From assembly GCF_002788215.1 (NCBI RefSeq), contig NZ_CP024845.1:1984001-2048000 (forward strand): a stretch of DNA of 64,000 bases, given 5' to 3'. Below, piece by piece: positions 8,709-16,051 of the stretch. The notes beneath the pieces were generated by a model. That model saw nothing but the letters and a program-made list of their open reading frames with translations. It made no database searches and was not told where the DNA came from. This stretch comes from Halohasta litchfieldiae. GTDB lineage: Archaea; Halobacteriota; Halobacteria; Halobacteriales; Haloferacaceae. A program made the position numbers and the translations under genes. How positions within the stretch are numbered: the first letter of the stretch is position 1; each line of letters begins with the position of its first letter.

Positions 8709-8771
8709 ATCGGTATAGCCGCACGGCGCGGGGAAAAAGACCGCGTTCGCCGAATTACCGCGTTCGACCGA

Positions 8772-8936
8772 TCAGGCGATAGTCAGCGAGAGGATCTGCA
8801 CGAGGATGCCGAACAGCAGACAGAAGGCGATGACTGTTTTCGGATTGATACGGATCGCGTTGCGATCCTCGGAGTCGAAATACCGCACGAGTCCGGCACT
8901 GGACATTAGCCCGCCGGAGTTGCCACCTGAGCTCAT
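8772..8936 (-). CDS. secG: Preprotein translocase Sec61 beta subunit
   Basis: 54 residues. A Gly/Ser-rich N-terminus ([20 protein letters not shown]) and an acidic patch precede one C-terminal membrane helix, [20 protein letters not shown]. This is the archaeal Sec61 beta topology: cytoplasmic N-terminus, tail-anchored, associated with SecYE. The ATG at 8936 gives the usual family length and N-terminal sequence. It lies divergent from the thioredoxin gene. Confidence 0.93.
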   Translation of the reverse strand: MSSGGNSGGLMSSAGLVRYFDSEDRNAIRINPKTVIAFCLLFGILVQILSLTIA

Positions 8937-9032
8937 AGCCGAAGTTCGGCACGTCGCCACCCTAAGCGTTTCGGCTTTCGTTCGGCGTTGGAAACGCTTA
9001 TCCGCTCACCTCGGCAAACCGAAACTGGGACA

Positions 9033-9299
9033 ATGACGGTTCGAATCACAGATTTCTACGCAGACTGGTGTGGCCCGTGTAAGACGCAGGACCCGATCCT
9101 CGACGAACTCGAAGCCGACTACGAGGACGTCGAGTTTGCGAAGGTCGACGTCGACGAAGAACAAGACGTCGCCAATCAGTATCAGGTTCGGTCGCTGCCG
9201 ACGCTGGTGATCGAAAACGACGACGGGATCGTCGACCGCTTTGTCGGCGTCACCCAGCGCGAGGACCTCGAAGCCGCCCTCGACGAGGCCGGCGCGTAG
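9033..9299 (+). CDS. trxA: Thioredoxin
   Basis: 88 residues, compact for the family. The active site is WCGPC with Cys13 and Cys16, and the cis-proline strand is SLPTLVI. A highly acidic middle (VDVDEEQDVANQYQV) reflects halophily. It should act as a dithiol reductant. The ATG at 9033 fits a GCTTATC TATA-like element about 33 bases upstream, and the extension further upstream has no thioredoxin character. Confidence 0.93.
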   Translation: MTVRITDFYADWCGPCKTQDPILDELEADYEDVEFAKVDVDEEQDVANQYQVRSLPTLVIENDDGIVDRFVGVTQREDLEAALDEAGA

Positions 9300-9373
9300 C
9301 TGAGACGGTCATTTTGCTCGGCGGGCGGTCGACTCTCGGAACTCTTAAACAGCGACGCCAACGATGAAGCCGT

Positions 9374-9523
9374 ATGCCTAGCAACGAGAACGCGACCAAG
9401 CGAACCCTCAACAAACAGATCTGTATGCGCTGTAACGCCCGGAACTCGCCGCGCGCCAAGAGCTGCCGGAAATGCGGCTACGACCGACTCCGACCGAAGG
9501 CCAAAGAGCGCCGCGCGGCCTAA
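9374..9523 (+). CDS. rpl40e: 50S ribosomal protein L40e
   Basis: 49 residues, basic, with a zinc ribbon: CMRC at 17-20 and CRKC at 31-34. It ends in a Lys/Arg-rich tail ([12 protein letters not shown]). Length and Cys spacing match archaeal L40e, a small protein of the large ribosomal subunit; in eukaryotes the same protein is made as a ubiquitin fusion, whereas here it stands alone. A T-rich tract follows the stop. Confidence 0.95.
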   Translation: MPSNENATKRTLNKQICMRCNARNSPRAKSCRKCGYDRLRPKAKERRAA

Positions 9524-9531
9524 GCAGGCAG

Positions 9532-9544
9532 TTTCTTCCTTTTA
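9532..9544 (+). terminator. T-rich tract after rpl40e
   Basis: A run of T and C (TTTCTTCCTTTTA) begins 8 bases after the stop codon. It fits the oligo-T termination signals of archaeal genes and separates rpl40e from a convergent gene. Confidence 0.4.
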
Positions 9545-9579
9545 CACAATCTCCCACAGAGACGCATCACCCGTTTGTC

Positions 9580-10203
9580 TTACTCGGGGTATTTCGGCTG
9601 TCGACGCTCGGCCCGTTCGAGCGCGCGCTCGATCACCGTTCGAACGCTATCGCCGCGTTGCTCGTCGTGGAACGCCCGGCCGTGTCCCGGATACATCCCT
9701 GTAACTGAATCCGGCAGCCGGTCGAGAATCGTCTCCAAACTCTCGATCAGTCGCTCGCGAGATTGGCCCGGGCGGTCGGTGCGGCCGAAACTCCCGTCGT
9801 CGAACGCGCCGTCATTATAGACGACGACGTCACCGCTGAACAGCGTCGACTCCCCGATGAACGACAGATGATCGGCGGCGTGGCCCGGCGTGTAGACGGC
9901 CTCGAAGGAGTCGTCGCCAATCGTGATCGAATCGCCGTCGTCGATGCTGTGGGTTCGGTGTGGATGGTCGTCGTATGCGTAGACGTCGGCGTCGAACGCC
10001 GACAGCACGGCGTCGAGTTCGGCGACGTGATCGCCGTGCTGGTGGGTCAGGACGACCCGATCCAGCGTGTCGACGTGGTCGGCAATGACGTCTTCGACCC
10101 CCGGCATGGTTCCGGCGTCGACGAGGGTCGGTGTCTCGCCGTCGACGAGATACGCATTGCACGTAAAGACCTCCGCGTCTTCGGTGACGTTGAGTGGCTC
10201 CAT
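9580..10203 (-). CDS. Metallo-beta-lactamase fold hydrolase (glyoxalase II-like)
   Basis: 207 residues. The zinc motif HQHGDH (54-59) is followed by PGHAADH, a Ser-Gly-Asp-Val metal-bridging strand (FSGDVVVY) and a late PGHGR histidine. The fold is that of MBL hydrolases such as hydroxyacylglutathione hydrolase. The thioester or phosphodiester substrate cannot be read from sequence. The ATG at 10203 was chosen because upstream residues are basic and outside the fold. Confidence 0.87.
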   Translation of the reverse strand: MEPLNVTEDAEVFTCNAYLVDGETPTLVDAGTMPGVEDVIADHVDTLDRVVLTHQHGDHVAELDAVLSAFDADVYAYDDHPHRTHSIDDGDSITIGDDSFEAVYTPGHAADHLSFIGESTLFSGDVVVYNDGAFDDGSFGRTDRPGQSRERLIESLETILDRLPDSVTGMYPGHGRAFHDEQRGDSVRTVIERALERAERRQPKYPE

Positions 10204-10365
10204 ACCGGAGCGAGGGCGTCGATCATCAAAAACCTGTGTCGTCACCGCCACTCTCTACTGCTAATTCGACTTCTGTGTGAGCTATGCACACATTATGTCA
10301 GGGGGCTACGTCATGGGACGAAATGGTTATTATAGCATCTGACAATAGTGGTATAACTGATATCG

Positions 10366-10473
10366 ATGGCCCACAAACCAACAGACAAAGACCGTGAGCA
10401 TCTTGCAGACCTCGAAGACGGCGCTGGCTGCGTCGAGATTTGGGAGCAGTTGAGCGAGCACCGCGACGAGTAG
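10366..10473 (+). CDS. 35-residue acidic protein
   Basis: The reading begins MAHKPTDKDREHLADLEDG and contains a C-V-E-I-W segment; the product is mostly helical and acidic, with a single Cys. A strong TATA-like GTTATTATAGC (10325-10335) sits about 31-41 bases upstream, close to the distance of a leaderless start, and the frame uses the same codons as neighbouring genes. It looks like a genuine haloarchaeal micro-protein. Function unknown. Confidence 0.5.
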   Translation: MAHKPTDKDREHLADLEDGAGCVEIWEQLSEHRDE

Positions 10474-10648
10474 TGCCGTTCGTCCCGTCCCTTATTTCGA
10501 GAGTGACTGTTACCGGTGGACGATTGTAATTTTATCCTGTTTGTAAGACTGATTTCACTGGGATGGTACTCCTCATCAGCGACCGGTTGAAGGCTGGTAC
10601 CGCTGTTTTATTTCGTCTCTGGACCGGCGTTGGTTCGTCGGACTGACC

Positions 10649-10669
10649 GTACGTGGATTTTTGTACGTG
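10649..10669 (+). promoter_or_regulatory. Direct repeats GTACGTG flanking a TATA-like element
   Basis: GTACGTG occurs at 10649-10655 and 10663-10669, 14 bases apart, with ATTTTT between them about 30 bases before the ATG at 10690. The arrangement places two identical half-sites around the core promoter. Confidence 0.35.
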
Positions 10670-10689
10670 CCACCAGTATATACTCTTGT

Positions 10690-10890
10690 ATGGGTTTCGG
10701 AAGCTACGATGAGTCTGAACAGGAGAACCAGAATTTCGACACCGACTTCGAGGACGAGGACGGCCACGATACGGAGGAAAACGACCACTCCGGGTCCGTC
10801 GACTTCGATATCGGGGCGTCGAACGACGAACTGCTGGACAGGCTCCAGGAGATGAAAGATCCCGACGACGCCGACGAGGCAGACGAGTAG
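10690..10890 (+). CDS. DUF5786-like small acidic protein
   Basis: 66 residues, extremely acidic: the opening MGFGSYDESEQ is followed by long Asp/Glu runs and a C-terminal helix NDELLDRLQEMKD. I recall this opening as characteristic of the haloarchaeal DUF5786 family (unverified). No catalytic motif is visible and the middle is probably disordered. It lies 18 bases upstream of the DUF99 gene on the same strand, so co-transcription is likely. Confidence 0.7.
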   Translation: MGFGSYDESEQENQNFDTDFEDEDGHDTEENDHSGSVDFDIGASNDELLDRLQEMKDPDDADEADE

Positions 10891-10908
10891 TCGGCCAGTT
10901 GCCGACGA

Positions 10909-11493
10909 ATGGCACCGAAATCAGGCAGTCGTGCGGTCGGCATCGCGGCCTCCGACGCCACCGAGCGCAGTCAGCTCTGTGGGGCGGTGGTTCGCGCCGA
11001 CCGTGTCGTCGACGAGGTCGTTTTTGCGACGTGTACAACCGGCGGGAGCGACGCGACCGCCGCCTGCTGTACCCTTCTTGACTCCTTGGACCGGCCCGAC
11101 GTGCAGTGGATTTTGGTTGCTGGTGTCGCGCCCGCGTGGTTCAACATCGTCGACCTTGCTGCGCTCGCCGACCACGCCGACCGCCCGGTGATCGCGGTCT
11201 CCTTTGAGGACAGCGATGGTCTCGAAACGCCGCTCCGCGAGCAGTTCGACGGCGAGGAGTTGGCCCGCAGGCTCGAACGCTACCGTCGACTCCCTGGCCG
11301 CAAACGGGTGTCAGTTGGTGACGATGACGTGTTCGTTCGGGCCGTCGGGATCGCCGACGATGAGGCTGCTGAAGTCGTGACTGCGTTCACGCCGGACGGG
11401 AGTGGTCGACCCGAACCGCTCCGGGTCGCCCGACTCATCGCCCGCGCGGGCCGTCAGCAGTTCCTCACTGAAAACGAAAAAACGGAGCATTAA
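10909..11493 (+). CDS. DUF99 family protein (endonuclease dU-like)
   Basis: 194 residues. The archaeal DUF99 pattern is present: an opening RAVGIAASDA strand, LCGAVVRADRVVDEVVFATCTTGGSDAT, and DVQWILVAGVAPAWFNIVDL. From memory, one member was described as endonuclease dU, cutting DNA at deoxyuridine; that activity is inferred for this protein, not seen. The gene sits 24 bases before a uracil-DNA glycosylase gene on the same strand, which fits a role at deaminated cytosine. Confidence 0.75.
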   Translation: MAPKSGSRAVGIAASDATERSQLCGAVVRADRVVDEVVFATCTTGGSDATAACCTLLDSLDRPDVQWILVAGVAPAWFNIVDLAALADHADRPVIAVSFEDSDGLETPLREQFDGEELARRLERYRRLPGRKRVSVGDDDVFVRAVGIADDEAAEVVTAFTPDGSGRPEPLRVARLIARAGRQQFLTENEKTEH

Positions 11494-11517
11494 GCACCTG
11501 CCGCCCGGCGGTTTCGT

Positions 11518-12123
11518 ATGGAGCAGCTGGATGGTCTCTGCGTACACGACTGCACGCGCTGTCCCGATCTCGTCGACTCCCGCAGCCGGATCGTCAACGG
11601 TGTCGGGCCGGACGATGCCGACCTGCTGTTTGTCGGTGAGGGACCGGGCAAAAATGAGGACGAGCAGGGCGAACCGTTCGTCGGTCGCTCCGGGAGCGTC
11701 CTCGATGACGCACTGAGCGAGGCTGGCGTGCTGCGCGAGGAGGTCCGAATAACCAACTGTGTGCGCTGTCGACCGCCGGAGAACCGCGATCCAACCACGG
11801 AAGAACTCGCCAACTGCCGCGGCTATCTCGAAGCCGAAATCGAAGCCGTCGACCCAACCGTCGTCATCACCCTCGGCAAAGTCCCGAGCGAACACCTCTT
11901 GGAGCGCTCGGTCGGCATCACAAACGAGGCGGGCGATATCGTCGAGCCGCGGCTCGGTGACCGCCCACAGCGTGTGTTGTTGTCTGTCCATCCCGCCGCC
12001 ACGCTGTACGACCGGAGCCAACGCGAGGGATTTTTTGAGACGATTGCTCGGGCGGTCGACATCGCTGGGCTCGGTGATGGTGAGGGCTCCGGCGACGGCC
12101 AGTCGAGATTGGGTGACTACTGA
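11518..12123 (+). CDS. udg: Family 4 type uracil-DNA glycosylase (4Fe-4S)
   Basis: 201 residues. The four likely iron-sulfur ligands are Cys12, Cys15, Cys84 and Cys100. Substrate motifs are GEGPG (40-44), GEPFVGRSG (51-59), CRPPENRDP (84-92) and VHPAA near 159. This is the thermophile and archaeal family that excises uracil from DNA. The middle residue of the first motif is Gly where GEAPG is more usual. Its last 7 bases overlap the convergent Lrp gene. Confidence 0.93.
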   Translation: MEQLDGLCVHDCTRCPDLVDSRSRIVNGVGPDDADLLFVGEGPGKNEDEQGEPFVGRSGSVLDDALSEAGVLREEVRITNCVRCRPPENRDPTTEELANCRGYLEAEIEAVDPTVVITLGKVPSEHLLERSVGITNEAGDIVEPRLGDRPQRVLLSVHPAATLYDRSQREGFFETIARAVDIAGLGDGEGSGDGQSRLGDY

Positions 12124-12602
12124 GATTTCGAACTCTGTTCGGGAGCGTCCATGCTGAACAGAATAAAGGGTTGAGTCGAACAGGTCCAGATGAGATGTTC
12201 TTTTTCAACTGCGAGACCGATCTCATCCAACTGCTGTGCGATATGAGTAATCTCTGCCTTTCCGGCTGCGGCGGCTCTGATATGGACGTTTCCCGCCCCG
12301 GTCATTACGGTCATAACTTCGAGGACGCCCGGGACATCCTCGGCTTTCGTCGCAAGCCGCTCTCGCTCATTGATACGTGCGGAACAGATGAAGAGATAGT
12401 GGTGTGGAATGTCAGCGTGGTCGTAGTTTATCTGTATCGAGTAGCCTTCGATGACGCCGCGTTCTTCGAGTTTCGCGATTCGGTTGCGGACGGTGTTATC
12501 CGACACGTTCAGTTCGTCCGCAATCGCTGTCACCGGTGTTCTCGAATCCTGCTGGAGCTGATAGAGGATCTGTTGGTCGACTGCATCGAGCGAGCAACCC
12601 AT
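12117..12602 (-). CDS. Lrp/AsnC family transcriptional regulator
   Basis: 161 residues. The N-terminal winged helix is clear: LDAVDQQILYQLQQDSRTPV, then IADELNVSDNTVRNRIAKLEERGVI. The C-terminal ligand-binding RAM domain (about 65-140) has LEVMTVMTGAGNVHIRA. Such proteins form dimers or octamers that sense amino acids. The ATG at 12602 is preferred over the GTG at 12608; an inverted repeat spans the promoter, suggesting autoregulation. Its 3' end overlaps the UDG gene. Confidence 0.9.
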   Translation of the reverse strand: MGCSLDAVDQQILYQLQQDSRTPVTAIADELNVSDNTVRNRIAKLEERGVIEGYSIQINYDHADIPHHYLFICSARINERERLATKAEDVPGVLEVMTVMTGAGNVHIRAAAAGKAEITHIAQQLDEIGLAVEKEHLIWTCSTQPFILFSMDAPEQSSKSQ

Positions 12603-12629
12603 ATACACCCTCGGACAGCGCCGTGTATA
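12602..12629 (-). promoter_or_regulatory. Inverted repeat TATACAC-N14-GTGTATA at the lrp promoter
   Basis: Perfect 7-base arms at 12602-12608 and 12623-12629. The outer arm coincides with the expected TATA position of a leaderless lrp transcript and the inner arm with its start. A regulator bound here would block transcription. Confidence 0.5.
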
Positions 12630-12832
12630 GCTTCTATTCCAATATGAAACTAAAATATATCTTATAAATCTGCGGACAGTAGCCGTGGTTTGCGGACTCG
12701 ATCACAGAAGACACTAATTCCGACCGCTATATTACGTCTAATCGGTGGTCGACTGCTGCGGATTTCGAACCGCGTATATAATCTCAGGAAAATATTTTCA
12801 CAGATGTGTTTTTATACTGACACAGAGTACTA

Positions 12833-12995
12833 GGGCTTGCCAGTCGAGCCGGGGACACTGACTGGGCATGGGGGAGCCTGTCCCTATGAGATGCGTCGAC
12901 TGTATTCAACGAGAGTTCCGGGCTGGGGGGCTTGCACTCTCAGACCAGTCGGTATGCGGCTTACCATCTCATTCCGCAGTACAGTCGTTTCATCG
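12833..12995 (+). ncRNA. Candidate structured non-coding RNA
   Basis: This is the middle of a 452-base gap between lrp and the CBS gene. TTTTTATA at 12809-12816 is a good promoter with a predicted start near 12838. Perfect complementary arms follow: GGGACA 12852-12857 with TGTCCC 12879-12884, CGACTGTA 12897-12904 with TACAGTCG 12980-12987, GAGAGT 12911-12916 with ACTCTC 12936-12941, and TGCGG 12955-12959 with CCGCA 12974-12978. The last two nest inside the second. GGGCTTGC (12833, 12928) and CCAGTCG (12840, 12945) are each repeated. A T-rich stretch and a second TATA (13002-13009, for the CBS gene) follow. It does not look like tRNA, SRP RNA or RNase P RNA. Confidence 0.4.
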
Positions 12996-13054
12996 CCGTC
13001 TTTTATAATCGAACCGCCGAAACAGCAAAGCCGTCGGCCTGTAATGTGTGATGT

Positions 13055-13435
13055 ATGCCAACAGAAGTCACGCATACGGTCGAAGAGCTGATGTCGGAAC
13101 CGATCATCACCGTTTCCTCGGAGATCACTGTCAGAGACGCAGCCCGGACGATGCAGGACCATGAAATCAACGCGCTGTTCGTTCCGGGTGCTGAAGCAGG
13201 CATTGTCACCAGTTCCGATATCGTCGCCGCGGTCGCCGAGACAGGCGACACGGCCGAGTTGACGGTTGCTGATATCATGACCTCGCCGGTCGAACGCGTC
13301 CCACGGTCGCTACCGCTCGGGGAAGCTGCGGCCATGATGATCAACTTCGATATCAAGCATCTGCCGGTGGTCGACGACGACAACGACTACGTCGGGATCG
13401 TCTCGTCGACCGATGTGACGATGTCGCTCGCGTAG
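13055..13435 (+). CDS. Tandem CBS domain protein
   Basis: 126 residues consisting only of two CBS motifs, about 5-60 and 68-124. Typical elements are MSEPIITVSSEITVRDAA, INALFVPG, the DIMTSPV start of the second domain, and HLPVVDDDNDYVGIVSSTDV. Such pairs bind adenosine nucleotides and report energy state to a partner enzyme or channel, which is not evident from the neighbours. TTTATAAT at 13002-13009 is the likely promoter, implying a leader of about 20 bases. Confidence 0.9.
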   Translation: MPTEVTHTVEELMSEPIITVSSEITVRDAARTMQDHEINALFVPGAEAGIVTSSDIVAAVAETGDTAELTVADIMTSPVERVPRSLPLGEAAAMMINFDIKHLPVVDDDNDYVGIVSSTDVTMSLA

Positions 13436-13458
13436 CGCCACCCAGTTGCAGTCGGCGG

Positions 13459-14100
13459 TCAGACTGACGGCAGTCCGTAGGTATCCCGCACTGTCTGGGC
13501 GAGCATCCCCTCTTTGCGGAACACGATATAGATCAGGACGAACTCCTCGTCGACCGGGTTCATGACGAACACTGCGCGGTCGCTGTCGTCCTCGCGTTCG
13601 GCCTCGACGCGCTGGATAAGCGGCTCGATTGGTGTCGCACCAGTTCGAAACTCCTTAAAAAGGTCTCGTGGTGGTTCCTGCTTGGCGAAGGTGTAGACGA
13701 CGCCGTTGGCTTCGTTGTCGGTGCTGTAGGTGGGCCGAGAGTTCATCGCATCACCGGCCATCTGGGCGTCGTACCACGTCTCTTGGGCGACCTCGAAGAG
13801 GCCACTGACGCCGTCGGCGTACTGAATCCAGCTTCGGTCTTCGATCTCGCAGTCGACGAATTCCGCCTCGCTGTCGTCCCACGCAAGGCTCGCAGTCACC
13901 ACGAACCCCGGTTTCAGCTCTCTGACGGTCTCGGCAAGTTCCCCGTCAGACGCGGGTGGGACGGCGGCGAGCGGCTGGAGATCGGTTTCCGGGTTCTCGC
14001 CCTCGACGGCCGCGACGGCTGCATCGAGGTCGACCAACAGAATCCGGCCGTCGGGCCGGATGTCTAACACCCGAAACCGGCCGGTCGTCGTCGGTTCCAT
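13459..14100 (-). CDS. Conserved haloarchaeal protein (DUF6663-like)
   Basis: 213 residues, no signal peptide or membrane helix. It opens MEPTTTGRFRVLDIRPDGRILLVDLD and carries a conserved-looking SWIQYADGVSGLFEVAQETWYDAQ segment in the middle. I associate this pattern with a haloarchaeal domain of unknown function (DUF6663, from memory). The ATG at 14100 was chosen because the residues upstream are basic and low-complexity. Convergent with the CBS gene. Confidence 0.65.
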   Translation of the reverse strand: MEPTTTGRFRVLDIRPDGRILLVDLDAAVAAVEGENPETDLQPLAAVPPASDGELAETVRELKPGFVVTASLAWDDSEAEFVDCEIEDRSWIQYADGVSGLFEVAQETWYDAQMAGDAMNSRPTYSTDNEANGVVYTFAKQEPPRDLFKEFRTGATPIEPLIQRVEAEREDDSDRAVFVMNPVDEEFVLIYIVFRKEGMLAQTVRDTYGLPSV

Positions 14101-14146
14101 AGTCAACCGAGGGCGTCGACTCGAATAAGCCACCCGACTTCGGCTG

Positions 14147-15550
14147 TCAGGCGCCGACCTCTGTCGCCGTCTCCCGGAACAGCCCATCGAGAACTTCGGG
14201 GAGTGTCGGATGGTAGGCCCGATCCGGAATTTCCCGGACATCAAGTCCCATCTCGACGATCACCTGTAGCGTTTTGGCCATCGTATCGGCGTGGGCGTGA
14301 AGCCCCTGATAGCCCAGCACAGTGCCAGTATCGGCATCGACGGTCAGCCGCGCCAGCCCGTGGGGAACGGCTTTGACTTTAAATACCCCGTCGTCTGCGG
14401 CCCACCGCGTGGCGGTGACGACGTCGTAGCCTGCCTCCTCGGCGCTCGCTGGTGTGTGGCCGACACGAGCGAAGGGGTAGACGCTCGCCCCCGAGAAGAT
14501 GACGTGGTGGTGGATGTTGCTGTAGGGCTGTAGCTGCTCGTCGGCGTGGTCGGCCAGAATGTTGTCGGCGGCGATATACCCCTGTTCTTTGGCAACGTGG
14601 AGAATCGGCTCCTTCTGGTTGACATCACCCACCACAAACACCTGTTCGTCGTCGACTGCACGCATCGTTTCGTCGACCCACCCCTGTCGTGGCCGGAGCG
14701 AGGTGTTTGCGATGCCGACGCTGTCGAGGGTCGGTGTTCGCCCGGTGAATAGAAACAGTTCCTCGGCGTCGACCGTTGACTCTGTATTCGACTGCTCGAT
14801 GTGAAGCCGAACGCCACCATCGGTCGACTCCAGTTTCTTCTCCCACGTGTTGGTCAGAATTTCGATATCGAACTCGTCGCGGTAGAGATCCAGCAGTTCA
14901 TCACCGAACTCCGAGTCGGCTTCGTCAATCGGTCGGGCATCGTGTTCGATTACGGTGCAGTCGACACCGGCCTCCGCGAGATACGGCACGAGTTCGACGC
15001 CGATGTAGCCAAAGCCCATCACGATGCCGGAGTCGGGGAGTTCGGTTGCATCAAGCACATCTTTACTCGTATAGTAGTCGACCTCGTCGATCCCCGGCAG
15101 ATCGGGGATGTTCGGCGACGAGCCGGTGGCGATCACGACGTAGTCGGGCTCGTAGCGCTCGCTGTCGATCTCGACTACTCGGTCGTCGACGAATCGCGCA
15201 GTGTCGTGGATGAACTCAACGCCTTCGCGCTCGCTCATCTCGTGGATCGCCCCGCGGCGGTGGGCCGCGAAACTGTCGACGTGTTCGTTTTTGCGCTCGA
15301 CAGTCCGTTGGAGGTTGATCGTCGCTGGCTCACCGTCGAGGCGGTCATCTGCGCGCATCTCGTAGCGGTGGGCCGCCGCCGACAGTACCTCCTTGGATGG
15401 CATACACCCGTTGAGAATACAGAGCCCGCCGCCCGGCTCGCCGTCGTCGACCAGCGTGAGTCGGTCGACCGTGTCGCCGACGTGGTCGACGAGTCCCTCT
15501 GCGACCGCCGACCCGGCACTCCCGTAGGCACCGATGATCATGACGTGCAT
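14147..15550 (-). CDS. Dihydrolipoamide dehydrogenase-like FAD/NAD(P) disulfide oxidoreductase
   Basis: 467 residues. The redox-active pair is Cys44-x4-Cys49 in GGLCILNGCMPSKE. A second nucleotide site GFGYIGVELVPYLAEAG lies near 180, and the C-terminal dimer interface carries AYHPTLPEVL with the base His. No 2-oxoacid dehydrogenase E1 or E2 gene is adjacent, so the physiological partner is open. The N-terminal FAD motif reads GAYGSAG, with one residue more than the usual GxGxxG. Confidence 0.88.
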   Translation of the reverse strand: MHVMIIGAYGSAGSAVAEGLVDHVGDTVDRLTLVDDGEPGGGLCILNGCMPSKEVLSAAAHRYEMRADDRLDGEPATINLQRTVERKNEHVDSFAAHRRGAIHEMSEREGVEFIHDTARFVDDRVVEIDSERYEPDYVVIATGSSPNIPDLPGIDEVDYYTSKDVLDATELPDSGIVMGFGYIGVELVPYLAEAGVDCTVIEHDARPIDEADSEFGDELLDLYRDEFDIEILTNTWEKKLESTDGGVRLHIEQSNTESTVDAEELFLFTGRTPTLDSVGIANTSLRPRQGWVDETMRAVDDEQVFVVGDVNQKEPILHVAKEQGYIAADNILADHADEQLQPYSNIHHHVIFSGASVYPFARVGHTPASAEEAGYDVVTATRWAADDGVFKVKAVPHGLARLTVDADTGTVLGYQGLHAHADTMAKTLQVIVEMGLDVREIPDRAYHPTLPEVLDGLFRETATEVGA

Positions 15551-15665
15551 GAGGGACCCAATGAGACGGACTCACATAGTCGTATGGTGGCTGTGTGCCG
15601 GACAGTAGCGAGCGATTATTTATAAAGAGCTGCTGACGAACGGGCCGAAACGAACGTCTGCGACC

Positions 15666-15984
15666 TCACCCCACTGCCCGGTTATTCGCGTCGACGTCAC
15701 GCTTGCGGCTCTCCTCTCGGTCGCCGCCGCGCTTGGTCGACGTAATCGCCGACGCGCTCACGTCGGTATCCAGCCCCACCCCACTGTCACTGGCGCTACC
15801 GACGCTCACGTTCTCGAACAGCGTGTTCCCGTCGACCGCATAGCCGCTGATCGCGTTCGCCTCCGTATCGAACGTGGGTGCCCGCAAACGCCGCTCCGCT
15901 GTGTGATCCCCCGTGTGCAGCCGTCGTCGGTGCCGCACCGACCGTCACGAGGAGCACTATCAGCAGCAGTATGGTTCGTTACAT
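15666..15984 (-). pseudogene. Broken gene for a small secreted protein
   Basis: On the minus strand an ATG at 15984 is followed at once by a TAA, then in the same frame by a good signal peptide (RTILLLIVLLVTVGAAPTTA, ending AHGG). Around 15880 the protein-like sequence moves to another frame (TFDTEANAISGYAVDGNTLF and onward, stop at 15666). Two lesions, a nonsense codon 2 and a frameshift, indicate a decayed gene. The family is not recognised. The rest of the 15551-16051 gap shows nothing. Confidence 0.45.
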
Positions 15985-16051
15985 CGGCTCCTCGTTTTGA
16001 GCCGCTTTCTATGTGTTTTGTGGAACGAAAACAGAGCAGAAACAGTGGCTC

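Noticed and set aside
12758-12773. T-arm-like GCGG-TTCGAAAT-CCGC on the minus strand, hinting at a tRNA
   Set aside because: The loop is 8 and not 7 bases and there is no acceptor stem, D arm or anticodon arm around it.
12884-13162. 92-codon minus-strand frame over the RNA candidate and CBS gene start
   Set aside because: It covers the start of the clear CBS gene, has no promoter, and its composition is not halophile-like.
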